A model generated the notes under the pieces. That model was given only the letters and a program-made list of their open reading frames with translations. It made no database searches and was not told the origin of the DNA. DNA of 64,000 nucleotides, taken from contig JBKHXX010000094.1 of NCBI GenBank assembly GCA_046565765.1, forward strand, positions 124,001 to 188,000. The letters run 5' to 3'. Below are positions 38,869 to 47,613 of the stretch, piece after piece. How positions within the stretch are numbered: the stretch's first letter is position 1; each line of letters begins with the position of its first letter. Source of the DNA: JBFMCT01 sp046565765. GTDB lineage: Bacteria > Actinomycetota > Acidimicrobiia > Acidimicrobiales > AC-14. The position numbers were made by a program, and so were the translations under genes.

Positions 38869-39899
38869 GTGTCGCCCCGATCGGTGACGAGCAGGACGGC
38901 CCCGGACCGGGTGTCGGCCGGGAGGGAAGGCTTGCCGGGGGCGGCGGCCGCGGCCAACCGGCGGGTCACGTCGGACGATGAGGTGACTGTGGCGGTCACC
39001 GGGCGGCTGCTGGCCTGGTCGCCGGGGCGGGCGAGCTCGGCCGTGGCCAGCACGACGCCGTAGCCCCGCCGCAGCGCCTCCTCGGCGTACCAGGCGGCCC
39101 GGGCGGCCGCCCGTTCGCCGGCGGCCCCGCCCGCACCCAGGTCCACGGCGACGAGGATGCGGGGGGCGTCGATGTCCTCCACCTCTTTGACGACCAGGTC
39201 GCCCACCCGGGCGCTGGCCGGCCAGTGGACCCGCCGTTGCGGGTCGCCCGGCACGTACGGGCGGACGCCCCGTACGAGGTCGCCGCTGGGGGCGGGCCGT
39301 GACTCCCCCTCACCCCAGGTGCGCAGGAGGTCGGGGAAGGACTCCACGGCGGGGAGGGGCCGGGGGCCGACGTAGAGGGGTCGCAGCAGGGGGACGGTGC
39401 GGCGGTGGAGGACACCGATGAGGCCGGCCACGCCGTCGCCCAGCACCTCGACGAGGACCGCCGTGGCCACCTGGCGGCCGGACGGGATGCCGTCGAACGT
39501 GACGGTCGAGGGCACCTCCACGTCGAGGGGCCGGCTGGCGATCGACCGCAGCGACACCTGGGCCCGCTGGCGGGGCCCGTCGAGGCGGACGACGATGTGG
39601 ACCCGGTCGCCCACCCGGCACTCGACGGGGTTGGCGACGACGGCCGGGGCGACACGGGCGGCGCGGAAGCGGGACCAGAGGAGGTCGACGGCGATGGCCA
39701 CCAGGCCCACCACGCACACGAACAGGCTGACCCGGGAGGCGGTGCGGGCCCAGATCATCCACGTGAGGACGATCAGCGCGCCGACTCCGAGAAGGGGCGG
39801 CGCCGGCCGCCACTCCCGGGTCGCAACCGGCACCGGATACGGCGGGGTGGTGACCGGGGCGGTCCGGGGCGGCCGGCCGCCGGTCGGGTCGGTGGTCAC
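38859..39899 (-). CDS. DUF58 membrane protein (second copy)
   Basis: The 346-residue protein has two N-terminal membrane spans (PPLLGVGALIVLTWMIWA and VSLFVCVVGLVAIAVDLLW). A DUF58 domain follows, with the core motif GVRPYVPGDPQRRVHWPASAR and a VWA-like strand ILVAVDLGAGG. Membrane-anchored DUF58 proteins commonly sit between a MoxR ATPase and a TgpA-like protein, exactly as here. It starts with a GTG that overlaps the moxR stop and ends 10 bp inside the transglutaminase gene. It differs from the soluble DUF58 at 24196. Confidence 0.9.
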   Translation of the reverse strand: MTTDPTGGRPPRTAPVTTPPYPVPVATREWRPAPPLLGVGALIVLTWMIWARTASRVSLFVCVVGLVAIAVDLLWSRFRAARVAPAVVANPVECRVGDRVHIVVRLDGPRQRAQVSLRSIASRPLDVEVPSTVTFDGIPSGRQVATAVLVEVLGDGVAGLIGVLHRRTVPLLRPLYVGPRPLPAVESFPDLLRTWGEGESRPAPSGDLVRGVRPYVPGDPQRRVHWPASARVGDLVVKEVEDIDAPRILVAVDLGAGGAAGERAAARAAWYAEEALRRGYGVVLATAELARPGDQASSRPVTATVTSSSDVTRRLAAAAAPGKPSLPADTRSGAVLLVTDRGDTWR

Positions 39900-40867
39900 A
39901 CCTCGGGTATGGGCACGCCCGCGACCAGCTCGCCCACGACCGGGCGCATGGCCTCCGTGCCCCGGCGGGTGACGGCCCCCACCCGGTGGGCCAGGACGGC
40001 CACGGCCACGGCCTTGACGTCGTCGGGGGTCACGAAGTCGCGCCCCCCGACCGCGGCGTAGGCCTTGGCCACCGCCAGGAGGGTGCGGGCGGCCCGGGGG
40101 CTGGCGCCGTGGTCCAGCTCGGGGTGGTTGCGGGTGGCGTCCACGATGTCGAGCACGTAGTCGGAGATGGCGGGGGCGGCGTAGGTGCGGTCCACCGCGG
40201 CCATGGCCTCGGCCAGCTCCTCACGGGTGGCGACGGGGCGGAGGGCGTCGAGGGCGGCGGGGCCGCCGTCGCCGGCCAGCATGGCCCGCTCTGCCTCGCG
40301 GCCGGGCAGGCCCAGGCTCACGACGAGGGCGAAGCGGTCGCACTGGCCCTCGACGAGGGGGAACGTTCCCACGTCGCCGTAGGGGTTCTGGGTGGCGACG
40401 ACGAAGAACGGCGTGGGTAGGGGGTGGTTGCGGCCGTCGACGGTGACGTGCCCCTCGCCCATGGCCTCCAAGAGGGCGGACTGGGCCCGGGGCGTGGCCC
40501 GGTTGATCTCGTCGACGAGCACGACGTTGTGGAACACCGGGCCGGGGTGGAAGTCCCACTCGTGGCGGTTGCGGTCGTAGACGCTGACGCCGGTGATGTC
40601 GGCGGGCATGAGGTCGGCCGTGCCCTGGACCCGTCCCGCCGTCCCACCGAGGGAGCGGGCCAGGCTCTTGGCCAGCAGGGTCTTGCCCACGCCGGGGACG
40701 TCCTCCAGCAGCACATGGCCGCCCGCCATCAGCCCGGCCACGACGAGGGAGATCTCCTCCCGCTTGCCGAGGACGACCGACGCCAGGTTGTCGACCAGGG
40801 CCCGGGCGACCGCGGTGGCGGCCGGGGGAGGCGCGGAAGCCGGCGGTGAGGTCATCGAAGAGGTCAT
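39896..40867 (-). CDS. MoxR-family AAA+ ATPase (second copy)
   Basis: The 323-residue protein has Walker A EDVPGVGKT, GTADLMPADITGVSVYD, Walker B VVLVDEINRATPRAQSALLEA and sensor 1 VATQNPYGDVGTFPL. It heads the MoxR-DUF58-transglutaminase set on the minus strand. ATG 40867 has GGAG nine bases upstream; ATG 40855 is an alternative. It is divergent from the gene at 40941 across a 73-bp gap. Its relation to the MoxR at 23135 is that of a distant paralogue: Walker and sensor motifs match but the flanks differ. Confidence 0.92.
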   Translation of the reverse strand: MTSSMTSPPASAPPPAATAVARALVDNLASVVLGKREEISLVVAGLMAGGHVLLEDVPGVGKTLLAKSLARSLGGTAGRVQGTADLMPADITGVSVYDRNRHEWDFHPGPVFHNVVLVDEINRATPRAQSALLEAMGEGHVTVDGRNHPLPTPFFVVATQNPYGDVGTFPLVEGQCDRFALVVSLGLPGREAERAMLAGDGGPAALDALRPVATREELAEAMAAVDRTYAAPAISDYVLDIVDATRNHPELDHGASPRAARTLLAVAKAYAAVGGRDFVTPDDVKAVAVAVLAHRVGAVTRRGTEAMRPVVGELVAGVPIPEV

Positions 40868-40940
40868 CGGTACGGCTCCGGGGGTGATTGAGGACGCCGG
40901 CTGCCGTGCCGCCGGGCGCGTTGGATAGTGTGCCGCACCG

Positions 40941-41267
40941 ATGGGCCAGTTGATCCGCGTGACCGAGCGACAGGGCACGACGCCCGGCACCGTCGTGTTC
41001 GACCTGAACCGCAGCCTGACCGGGATGGGCCACGAGCGCTACCGCTCGCTGGAGGACGCCGTCGGCAACCGGCCGTGCGACGTGCTCGCCCGCCGCCTGT
41101 TGGAGGTGGAGGGCGTGCAGGCCGTGCACGTCTACTCCAACGTGGTCACCGTGGAGCTGGCGCCGGGCACGTCCACCGACGGCCTGTCCCAGGTCATCAT
41201 CGACCTCTTCACCTACTACCGACCCGGCGTGGAGGTCGCCGAGCCGGTGGTGGAGGAGGCGTCCTAG
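40941..41267 (+). CDS. Conserved-looking protein with NifU-N-like features
   Basis: The 108-residue protein contains TVVFDLNRSLTGMGHERYRS, then VGNRPCDVLARRLLEVEGV and VHVYSNVVTVELAPG. The last two motifs, a small helix before V-x-V-Y-x-N-x-V-T-V, resemble the NifU N-terminal/Nfu scaffold fold, but the usual cysteines are missing except one. I recall similar actinobacterial proteins without a known role. The start is ATG 40941, divergent from moxR; the gene is convergent with 41284. A link to Fe-S assembly is a guess. Confidence 0.65.
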   Translation: MGQLIRVTERQGTTPGTVVFDLNRSLTGMGHERYRSLEDAVGNRPCDVLARRLLEVEGVQAVHVYSNVVTVELAPGTSTDGLSQVIIDLFTYYRPGVEVAEPVVEEAS

Positions 41268-41283
41268 CCGGCTTCCGGGCGGG

Positions 41284-41991
41284 TCAGCACCCGGCGCTGG
41301 GGCCGGCGAGGATCCCCACCACGGTGGCGTGGCACACGCTGTTGAGGTGCCCGTTGACCGACACCAGCCGGGCCAGGATGTTCTCGGCGTCCTTCTCGAT
41401 GGCGGTGAGGTTGCCGGGGGTGCAGAACTCCCCGCACCCGCCTCCGCCCGCAGCCCCGGCCACTGCGGCCGAGCCCTGGCCGTTGGCGGCGGCGATGCGG
41501 CGGTGGATGTTCTGGACCCCGAGCCGGTCGGGTGGGTCGTCGGCGTTCACCAGCACGTCCCGGATGCTGTTGACGTTGGGCAGGACGTTGCTGAGGACGG
41601 ACGACGTGTCCTTGAGCGACGTGTCGACAGAGCCGAGCTTGCCGTTGATCGAGGCCAGGGCCGCGATGATCTGATCCGCCTGGCCGGGGATGGGCTTCAG
41701 GGCGGGGTCGATGGCGGCCAGCGCTCCGTTGATCTTGTCGACCTCGGCGGGCAGGGGCACGACGTTGCGGCCGGTGCCGGTGACGGCGCGGTCGGCGGTG
41801 CCGAGGTTGCCGTTGATGTTGGCCAGCGTGTTGGTGATCAGCACGAGGAAGGCGACGACCACGGCTGCCACCACCACCAGCAGGACCACCCACACGCGCA
41901 GCCACCGGGCCAGGAACGTGCTCTGGGTGTCGCCGGGACGGACGCGGGGGGAGCTACGCAGCTCACCCCGTGTGCCCATGGTCATGGTCAT
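41284..41991 (-). CDS. Single-span membrane protein with repeated helical domain
   Basis: The 235-residue protein has a short cytoplasmic start, one strong membrane span (VWVVLLVVVAAVVVAFLVLI) near residues 33-52, and a large outer part. The outer part contains repeats around ANINGNLGTADRAV, DKINGALAAID and ASINGKLGSVDTSL, which should form a coiled helical rod. A Gly/Cys-rich segment (GGGGCGEFC) follows, and the end carries two more cysteines. I recognise no family. It is convergent with the gene at 40941 and divergent from the imuA' operon. The function is unknown; an envelope structural role is possible. Confidence 0.7.
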   Translation of the reverse strand: MTMTMGTRGELRSSPRVRPGDTQSTFLARWLRVWVVLLVVVAAVVVAFLVLITNTLANINGNLGTADRAVTGTGRNVVPLPAEVDKINGALAAIDPALKPIPGQADQIIAALASINGKLGSVDTSLKDTSSVLSNVLPNVNSIRDVLVNADDPPDRLGVQNIHRRIAAANGQGSAAVAGAAGGGGCGEFCTPGNLTAIEKDAENILARLVSVNGHLNSVCHATVVGILAGPSAGC

Positions 41992-42064
41992 GGCGCCCCC
42001 CTTGTGACCCGCGACCTACCCGCAACTGGTGCTCCTTTTCGGCGCCCGGCCTCGGTTCTCCTGC

Positions 42065-42078
42065 CGAACATGCGTTCG
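42065..42078 (+). promoter_or_regulatory. LexA-type (SOS) box of the imuA'-imuB operon
   Basis: CGAACATGCGTTCG matches the actinobacterial LexA operator (CGAAC-N4-GTTCG) at all conserved positions. It ends 13 bp before the ATG of the imuA'-like gene. The genes it precedes are classic SOS genes in actinobacteria. Confidence 0.85.
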
Positions 42079-42091
42079 CTATGCTGCGGGC

Positions 42092-42814
42092 ATGGCTCCG
42101 GCCCGGCCGCCGCTCGAAGACCTCGCCGGGCACGCCCGCCCGGTGGCCCTGGCCGGCGAGCGGCTGCTGCCCGTGCTCGACCCGCTCGCTCCGCTGCTCC
42201 CCGGGGGTGGGCTGCGGCGGGGCACGGTGGTCGGCGTCTCCGGCTCCACCTCGCTGGCCCTCGCCCTGCTGGCGGGGGCGTCGGCGGCGGGGTCGTGGTG
42301 CGGTGCGGTGGGGCTGCCCTCGTTGGGTGTGGTGGCGGCGGCCGAGCTGGGGGTGGCCCTGGAGCGGTTCCCGCTGGTGGCCGCGCCCGCCGGCGGCGAG
42401 GAATGGGCCTGGGCGGTGGCCGCCCTGCTCGACGGGGTCGACGTGGTGCTGGCCCGCCCCCCGTCCCCGGTTCCTGCCCGCAACGCCCGCCGGCTGGCGG
42501 CCCGAGCCCGCGAGCGGTCGGCGGTGCTGGTGGTGACCGGCGTGGCCCGAACGCCTTGGCCGGCCCTGTGGCCCGAAGCGCTCGACGGGCGGTTGGAGGC
42601 GGAGTCGGCGGTGTGGGAAGGGGTGGGCGAGGGCCACGGGCGGTTGCGGGCCCGGCGGGTCGAGGTGGTGGCCGGGGGCAGGGGGGCGGCGACCCGTCCC
42701 CGGCGGGTGTCGCTGTGGCTGCCCGGTCCCGACGGGGGCGTGGCGACCGCTCCTCCGGTCGCGGCCGCCCCCGCACCTGCCGTTTCCGCGGCGGCGGTGC
42801 GGGCCACGGGGTGA
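42092..42814 (+). CDS. imuA': ImuA'-like mutasome protein
   Basis: In mycobacteria, ImuA' joins ImuB and DnaE2 to form the damage-induced mutasome. The 240-residue product has a RecA-like core without clear Walker residues: GLRRGTVVGVSGSTSLALAL (the region corresponding to a P-loop lacks GK[ST]), LAGASAAGSWCGAVGLPSLG and VDVVLARPPSPV. A basic Arg-rich patch and an Ala/Pro tail follow. The call rests on position: it lies under a LexA box and directly before imuB (3-bp gap). The start is ATG 42092. Confidence 0.82.
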   Translation: MAPARPPLEDLAGHARPVALAGERLLPVLDPLAPLLPGGGLRRGTVVGVSGSTSLALALLAGASAAGSWCGAVGLPSLGVVAAAELGVALERFPLVAAPAGGEEWAWAVAALLDGVDVVLARPPSPVPARNARRLAARARERSAVLVVTGVARTPWPALWPEALDGRLEAESAVWEGVGEGHGRLRARRVEVVAGGRGAATRPRRVSLWLPGPDGGVATAPPVAAAPAPAVSAAAVRATG

Positions 42815-42817
42815 GCG

Positions 42818-44365
42818 ATGGCCGGAGCGACCCGCACGCTGGTGGTGTGGTGCCCCGACTGGCCGGTGGTCGTGGCCGGGGCCGGGGTTGGCGGGCCGCT
42901 GGCGGTGGTGGACGGGGGACGGGTCGTGGCCTGCTCGCCCACGGCCCGGGCCCGGGATGTGCGGCGCGGCCTCCGCCGGCGGGAGGCCGAAGCGCGCTGC
43001 CCGGGGTTGGCCGTGGTGGCCGCCGATCCGGCCGCCGAGGCGCGGGCGTTCGAGCCGGTGGTGGCGGCGGTGGAGGCGGCCTTCACCCCCCGGGTGGAGA
43101 TCGTCCGGCCCGGGGTGTGCGCCTTCGCCACCCGGGGCCCGTCCCGCTACTTCGGCGGTGACGAGGCGCTGGCGGCCAAGGTCGCAGCGCAGGTCGACGA
43201 CGTGGCGGCGGCCACGTTGGGGGAGGGGGCGGCCGCGCCGTGCCGGGTGGGGGTGGCCGACGGGCGGTTCGCAGCCGAGCAGGCGGCCCGCCGGGGCGAC
43301 CTCGTCCCGCCCGGGGGAAGCGCCGCCTACCTGGCCCCGCTGCCGGCGACCCTCGCCGCCGGGCCGGACCTGGGCGACCTGCTGGCCCGGCTGGGCGTGC
43401 ACACCTTGGGCGACCTCGCCGCCCTGCCGTCGCGGGCGGTGCTGGCCCGGTTCGGGCCCGACGGCATGGTCGCCGCCCGCCTGGCCCGGGGGTTCGAGGA
43501 ACGCCCGGTGGCGGCCCGGACCGCCCCGCCCGACCTGGCCGTCGCCGCCGAGCTCGACCCTCCCGCCGACCGCCTCGACGCCATCACCTTCGTGGCCCGG
43601 TCGCTGGCCGCGTCCCTCGCCGAGGCGCTCGTCACCCGGGGGCTGGCCGCCGACCTGGTCCGCATCGAAGCCGAGACCGACCACGGCGAGTCGCTCTCAC
43701 GGGCGTGGCGGGTGGGCACCGGGGCCTCGGCGCTGGCCGAGCGGGTGCGGTGGCAGCTCGACGGCTGGCTTGGCGGGGCCGACCGTCCCTCCGGGCCCGT
43801 CACCCTGCTGCGGCTCGTCCCCGAGGAGGTGCGTCCCGAGGGCAGCTCCCAGGCCGGGTTCTGGGGCGGCGACCGGGCCGCGGCGGAGCGGATCGGCCGC
43901 GTGCTGGCCCGCGTGCAGGGTCGCCTGGGCCACGCCGCGGTGGCCACTGCCGTGGTCACCGGCGGCCGCAGCCCGGCCGAGCAGGTCCGGCTCGTGCCCT
44001 GGGGCGACCCCCGCCCCGCGCCGGCCGCCGGCGACGCCGCCCCATGGCCCGGCTCGCTTCCCCTGCCCGCCCCCGCCACCGTCCTCGACGCCCCCCTGCC
44101 GGCCATGGTGCTCGACGCCTCGGGTGCCCCCGTGGGCGTGAGCGGCAGGGGGATGGCGTCGGCTCCTCCCGCCACCGTGTCGGTCGCCAACGGCCCCCGC
44201 GCCGACGTGGTGGCGTGGGCCGGCCCGTGGCTCGTCGACGAACGCTGGTGGGATGCCTCCGCCCATCGCCGCCGGGCCCGCTGGCAGATCGTCACCGCGT
44301 CCGGCGCCGCTCACCTCCTCTGCCTCGAAGGTGGCCGCTGGGTGGTCGAGGCTGTATATGACTAG
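42818..44365 (+). CDS. imuB: ImuB-like Y-family polymerase homologue
   Basis: ImuB is a catalytically degenerate Y-family DNA polymerase that tethers the mutasome to the sliding clamp. The 515-residue protein begins LVVWCPDWPVV, where active Y-family enzymes have an Asp-containing motif, and shows SPTARARDVRRGLRRREAEA and PSRYFGGDEAL. The middle finger/thumb region has LGVHTLGDLAALPSRAVLARFG, a helix-hairpin-helix. The C-terminal half is unlike active polymerases and ends ARWQIVTASGAAHLLCLEGG, typical of ImuB. It follows imuA' by 3 bp. The apparent loss of catalytic acidic residues fits the family. Confidence 0.88.
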   Translation: MAGATRTLVVWCPDWPVVVAGAGVGGPLAVVDGGRVVACSPTARARDVRRGLRRREAEARCPGLAVVAADPAAEARAFEPVVAAVEAAFTPRVEIVRPGVCAFATRGPSRYFGGDEALAAKVAAQVDDVAAATLGEGAAAPCRVGVADGRFAAEQAARRGDLVPPGGSAAYLAPLPATLAAGPDLGDLLARLGVHTLGDLAALPSRAVLARFGPDGMVAARLARGFEERPVAARTAPPDLAVAAELDPPADRLDAITFVARSLAASLAEALVTRGLAADLVRIEAETDHGESLSRAWRVGTGASALAERVRWQLDGWLGGADRPSGPVTLLRLVPEEVRPEGSSQAGFWGGDRAAAERIGRVLARVQGRLGHAAVATAVVTGGRSPAEQVRLVPWGDPRPAPAAGDAAPWPGSLPLPAPATVLDAPLPAMVLDASGAPVGVSGRGMASAPPATVSVANGPRADVVAWAGPWLVDERWWDASAHRRRARWQIVTASGAAHLLCLEGGRWVVEAVYD

Positions 44366-44381
44366 ACCTCGGTAAAATTGG

Positions 44382-45311
44382 GTGGTGGACCTTGACGCCG
44401 GGGCGCGCCGGTCCGCCCCGCATCTCCACGCCACCCATGCCGCCCGGCGGCGGGCGCTGGTGGTGGCGCTGGGCGCCAACGCCGCCTTCCTCGTGGTCCA
44501 GGTGGTGGGGGGGTTGGCCTTCTCGTCCCTCGCCCTGCTCGCCGACGCCGCCCACATGGTCACCGACGTGGCCGCCCTGGGCATCGCCCTCCTCGCCCAG
44601 CAGCTCCTGACCCGGCCCGCCACCGCTCGCCACAGCTACGGGCTGCAGCGGGCCGAGGTGTTGGGGGCCCAGGTCAACGGCCTGATCCTGCTGGTGGCGT
44701 CGGCGTGGATCTTCTGGGAGGCGGCGCAGCGGGTGGGCGACCCTCCCGAGGTGGTCGGCGGGGGTGTGGTCGCCGTGGGCCTGGCCGGCCTGGCCGTCAA
44801 CCTGGGGAGCCTGTGGTTCCTCGTCCGCTCCCAGGGGCACAGCCTCAACATGCGAGGGGCGGCGGCCCACATGGCGGCCGACGCCGCCGGCTCGGCAGGG
44901 GCGGTCGTGGCCGGGCTCGCCGTCCTGCTGGCCGACGCGGCCTGGGCCGACCCGGCCATGTCCTTCCTCATCGGCGGCCTGGTGCTGTGGTCGGCGTGGA
45001 CCCTCCTGCGGGACGCCACCAACGTGCTGCTGGAGGGGACTCCCAGGGGCACCGACCCCCGCCTGGTCGAAGCCGCCCTGGCCGGCGAGGACGGGGTGGC
45101 GGGGGTCCATCACCTCCACGTGTGGACGCTCGCCTCGGAGGTGCCGTCCCTCTCGGCCCACGTGGTGCTCACCGGCACCCCCGACCTCCACGAGGCTCAG
45201 GGCCGGGCCGACCGCCTGAAGGCCATGCTCGAGCAGCGGTTCGGGATCGCCCACGCCACCCTCGAGCTGGAGTGCCACGGCTGCCAGCCCCCCCCGGACG
45301 GTTGTCGCTAG
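44382..45311 (+). CDS. Cation diffusion facilitator (CzcD/ZnT-like) transporter
   Basis: The 309-residue protein exports divalent metals, usually Zn2+, in exchange for protons. It has six hydrophobic segments. The metal-site motifs are LADAAHMVTDVAAL in span 2 and AAHMAADAAGSAG in span 5. A C-terminal cytoplasmic domain carries VHHLHVWTLASEVPSLSAHV. The N-terminus and C-terminus contain His/Cys pairs (HLHATH, ECHGCQ). TAAAAT at 44373-44378 lies 4-7 bp before the GTG starts (44382 or 44385), so a leaderless transcript beginning there is likely. It is 16 bp after imuB. Confidence 0.92.
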   Translation: MVDLDAGARRSAPHLHATHAARRRALVVALGANAAFLVVQVVGGLAFSSLALLADAAHMVTDVAALGIALLAQQLLTRPATARHSYGLQRAEVLGAQVNGLILLVASAWIFWEAAQRVGDPPEVVGGGVVAVGLAGLAVNLGSLWFLVRSQGHSLNMRGAAAHMAADAAGSAGAVVAGLAVLLADAAWADPAMSFLIGGLVLWSAWTLLRDATNVLLEGTPRGTDPRLVEAALAGEDGVAGVHHLHVWTLASEVPSLSAHVVLTGTPDLHEAQGRADRLKAMLEQRFGIAHATLELECHGCQPPPDGCR

Positions 45312-45318
45312 GACCGCT

Positions 45319-45354
45319 GGCCCATGCCGGCTCGGGTGGCGACCCGTGGGCCTT
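45319..45354 (+). terminator. Possible hairpin terminator after the cation exporter gene
   Basis: GGCCCA (45319-45324) pairs with TGGGCC (45347-45352). Inside, CGGGT (45333-45337) pairs with ACCCG (45342-45346) around a GGCG loop. The outer stem ends in TT at 45353-45354. It is just downstream of the stop at 45311. The fold is plausible rather than strong. Confidence 0.35.
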
Positions 45355-45439
45355 CGCCCCGGCGGCACCGGGCCGCGCCCGCGCCGGCAGGGGCGTAGGC
45401 TGCCACCGAGGCGGCCCGTACTCAGGAGGTCGGAGGACC

Positions 45440-45901
45440 ATGCGGAAGTTGTGGATGCTCGCGCTCGTGAGCGCCCTCGTGCTGGCGGGCTGCGGGGGCG
45501 ACGCCGAAGAGGCGGAGGACATCCCCGCGCCCGGGCCGGGCGCGGGCGCCAACACCATGGCGGGCGGCCACGACCACGGCGGGGCGGCGGTCGACGCCAG
45601 CTGCAACCCGTCGGGAACGACCGTCTCGGTCACGGCCAGCCAGACGCGGTTCAACACCCAGTGCCTGGCCGCCCCCGCCAACCAGGCGTTCACGATCAGC
45701 TTCGACAACCGCGACGCCGGTGTCGCGCACAACATCGCCATCCTCGAGAGCCACTCGGCCACCACCACCATGGCCAAGCTGGAGATCTTCCAGGGGCCGG
45801 GCGTGCAGACGCTCAACGTGGGCCCGCTGCGGCCCGGCACCTACGCCTTCCACTGCGAGGTGCACCCGCAGGCCATGTCGGGCGTCTTCGTCGTCAAGTA
45901 A
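45440..45901 (+). CDS. Cupredoxin-like copper lipoprotein (first copy)
   Basis: The 153-residue protein has a lipoprotein signal (MRKLWMLALVSALVLAGC), an acidic Pro/Gly linker with a His-rich HDHGG, and a cupredoxin domain. The type-1 copper ligands are the His in GVAHNIAI, the Cys in YAFHCEVHP, the next His and the Met in PQAMSGVFVV. GGAGG lies directly upstream of ATG 45440. It is convergent with the multicopper oxidase gene 6 bp away. Electron transfer or copper handling at the outer face is expected. A shorter paralogue is at 53074. Confidence 0.9.
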   Translation: MRKLWMLALVSALVLAGCGGDAEEAEDIPAPGPGAGANTMAGGHDHGGAAVDASCNPSGTTVSVTASQTRFNTQCLAAPANQAFTISFDNRDAGVAHNIAILESHSATTTMAKLEIFQGPGVQTLNVGPLRPGTYAFHCEVHPQAMSGVFVVK

Positions 45902-45907
45902 CCGCCG

Positions 45908-47476
45908 CTAGGCGGTCGACAACGCCCTTCCGGCCCACTCGCAATACAGGCGCAGGCGCTCGGCGGCGGCGGCCGACGTGGCCCCGCCGTCCCCGTCGAC
46001 CACGTACGACACCGTGGTCATCATCCCCCCGACCTGGTGGAAGACGTTGTGGCAGTGGAGCATCCACTGGCCGGGGTTGTCGGCCACGAAGTCGACCGCG
46101 AGCCGCTGGTCGGGGCGGATGATCGTGGTGTCCTTGCGGGGCCCCGGCGCCCCCGTCGGCAGCACCACCTGGAACGTGTGCCCGTGCAGGTGCATGGGGT
46201 GGAACATCGTCGTGCGGTTGACGAACGACAGCCGCACCCGCTCGCCCTGGCGCACGTCGAGCGGCTCGCGGCCATGGGGGCGGCCGTTGATCGTCCACAC
46301 GTAGCCCGCCTCGCCGCCTCCCAGCTCGATGCCGTAGACGCGGTCGGGGCGCCGGTCGTCGAGCCGCACGGGCAGGGCGGCGTGGAGGTCGTGGATGCGC
46401 AGCGTCGGGCGTTGGAGCTCGGCCGGTTGCACGCCCGGCGGCGGCACGTCACCGGGCCCGGAGCGGATGACGGCCAGGGCCTGGGCCGCCTTGGCCTCGG
46501 CCACGGCCACCAGCGGGAACACGCCCGACCCGTCGACGGTCACGATCACGTCGTAGCGCTCGGCCATGGCGATCATCAGGTTGTCGACGGTCACCGGATC
46601 GACGGGGAAGCCGTCGGTGTGGGTGACGGTCATGCGATGGCCGCCCACGGCCACCCGGAACGGGGTGTCGGCGCCCGCGTTCACCAGCCGCAGCCGCAGG
46701 CGCTCGCCGGGCCGGGCCTCCAGCTCGACAGGCGCCGAGGGACGGCGGCCGTTGATCAGGTACAGCGGGTAGTTGACGTCGCCCCCGGCGCTCGCCAGGA
46801 ACTCGCTCATGGGCCCCTCGCCCCCGGCCAGGTGGGCGGCGTGGGCGCCCCGACCGGCCCGGAGGTCGTCCAGGGCCGCCTCGGGTGACTGGCCGATGCC
46901 GTCGGTCCAGTCGTCGACCACGACGGTGTACTCCCGGTCGTAGGCGCCCGGCTCCCTCGGGTCCTCCACGATCAGCGGGGAGTACAGGCCCCGGTCGAGG
47001 TGGAGGCCGGTGTGGGGGTGGAACCAGAAGGTGCCCGGGTCGGGGGCGGTGAACTCGTAGGTGAACGACTGGCCGGGCGGCACCAGCGGCTGGGTCAGCT
47101 CGGGCACGCCGTCCATGTCGTTGCGCAGGGCCAGACCGTGCCAGTGGATCGTGGTGGGCTCGGGCAGGTTGTTGGTGAACCGGGCCCGCAGCACCTCGCC
47201 CGCCCGCAGCCGTATCTCGCGGCCGGGGACGGCGCCGTCGTAGGCCCACGTGTCGGCGGTGAGGGCGCCGAGGTCGATGGTCAGGGGGGCGGCGGCGATG
47301 GAGACGTCGTGCACGGGCGCGCCGTCGGGGCGGCGGCGGGCCTCGGCTGCCGCCACGATCGCACCTGTCGGCGGCACGGGCCGGGGGGCGCCGGATCCGC
47401 CGCAACCGGCCAGCGCGAGCCCCGTTCCGGCCGCCCCTGCGGCGGCCAGGAACTGCCGGCGCGACAGGCGGGACAC
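45908..47476 (-). CDS. Multicopper oxidase, exported
   Basis: The 522-residue enzyme has the four copper motifs in order: TIHWHGLAL, FWFHPHTG, HPMHLHGHTFQV and HCHNVFHQVGGM with the axial Met downstream. A twin-arginine-like signal with a lipobox (SRRQFLAAAGAAGTG, then ALAGC) starts the protein, so it is exported folded and probably anchored. CueO-type oxidases detoxify Cu(I), while other relatives oxidise phenols. Proximity to a cupredoxin lipoprotein and a metal exporter suggests copper handling. I chose GTG 47476, which places the signal at the N-terminus; GTG 47530 would add 18 residues. Confidence 0.92.
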   Translation of the reverse strand: MSRLSRRQFLAAAGAAGTGLALAGCGGSGAPRPVPPTGAIVAAAEARRRPDGAPVHDVSIAAAPLTIDLGALTADTWAYDGAVPGREIRLRAGEVLRARFTNNLPEPTTIHWHGLALRNDMDGVPELTQPLVPPGQSFTYEFTAPDPGTFWFHPHTGLHLDRGLYSPLIVEDPREPGAYDREYTVVVDDWTDGIGQSPEAALDDLRAGRGAHAAHLAGGEGPMSEFLASAGGDVNYPLYLINGRRPSAPVELEARPGERLRLRLVNAGADTPFRVAVGGHRMTVTHTDGFPVDPVTVDNLMIAMAERYDVIVTVDGSGVFPLVAVAEAKAAQALAVIRSGPGDVPPPGVQPAELQRPTLRIHDLHAALPVRLDDRRPDRVYGIELGGGEAGYVWTINGRPHGREPLDVRQGERVRLSFVNRTTMFHPMHLHGHTFQVVLPTGAPGPRKDTTIIRPDQRLAVDFVADNPGQWMLHCHNVFHQVGGMMTTVSYVVDGDGGATSAAAAERLRLYCEWAGRALSTA

Positions 47477-47613
47477 GCCCGGAGTGTAGGGGCGGGTCGA
47501 CGGCGACGGACCCGCGCCCGGTGGATGCACCGGGCACCTATATGCGCCGAGTAGCTATTGCGGCGCCCGTTCTGCGGCGGTAACACGGGCGGCCGGAGGG
47601 GGAGGGGTCGACC

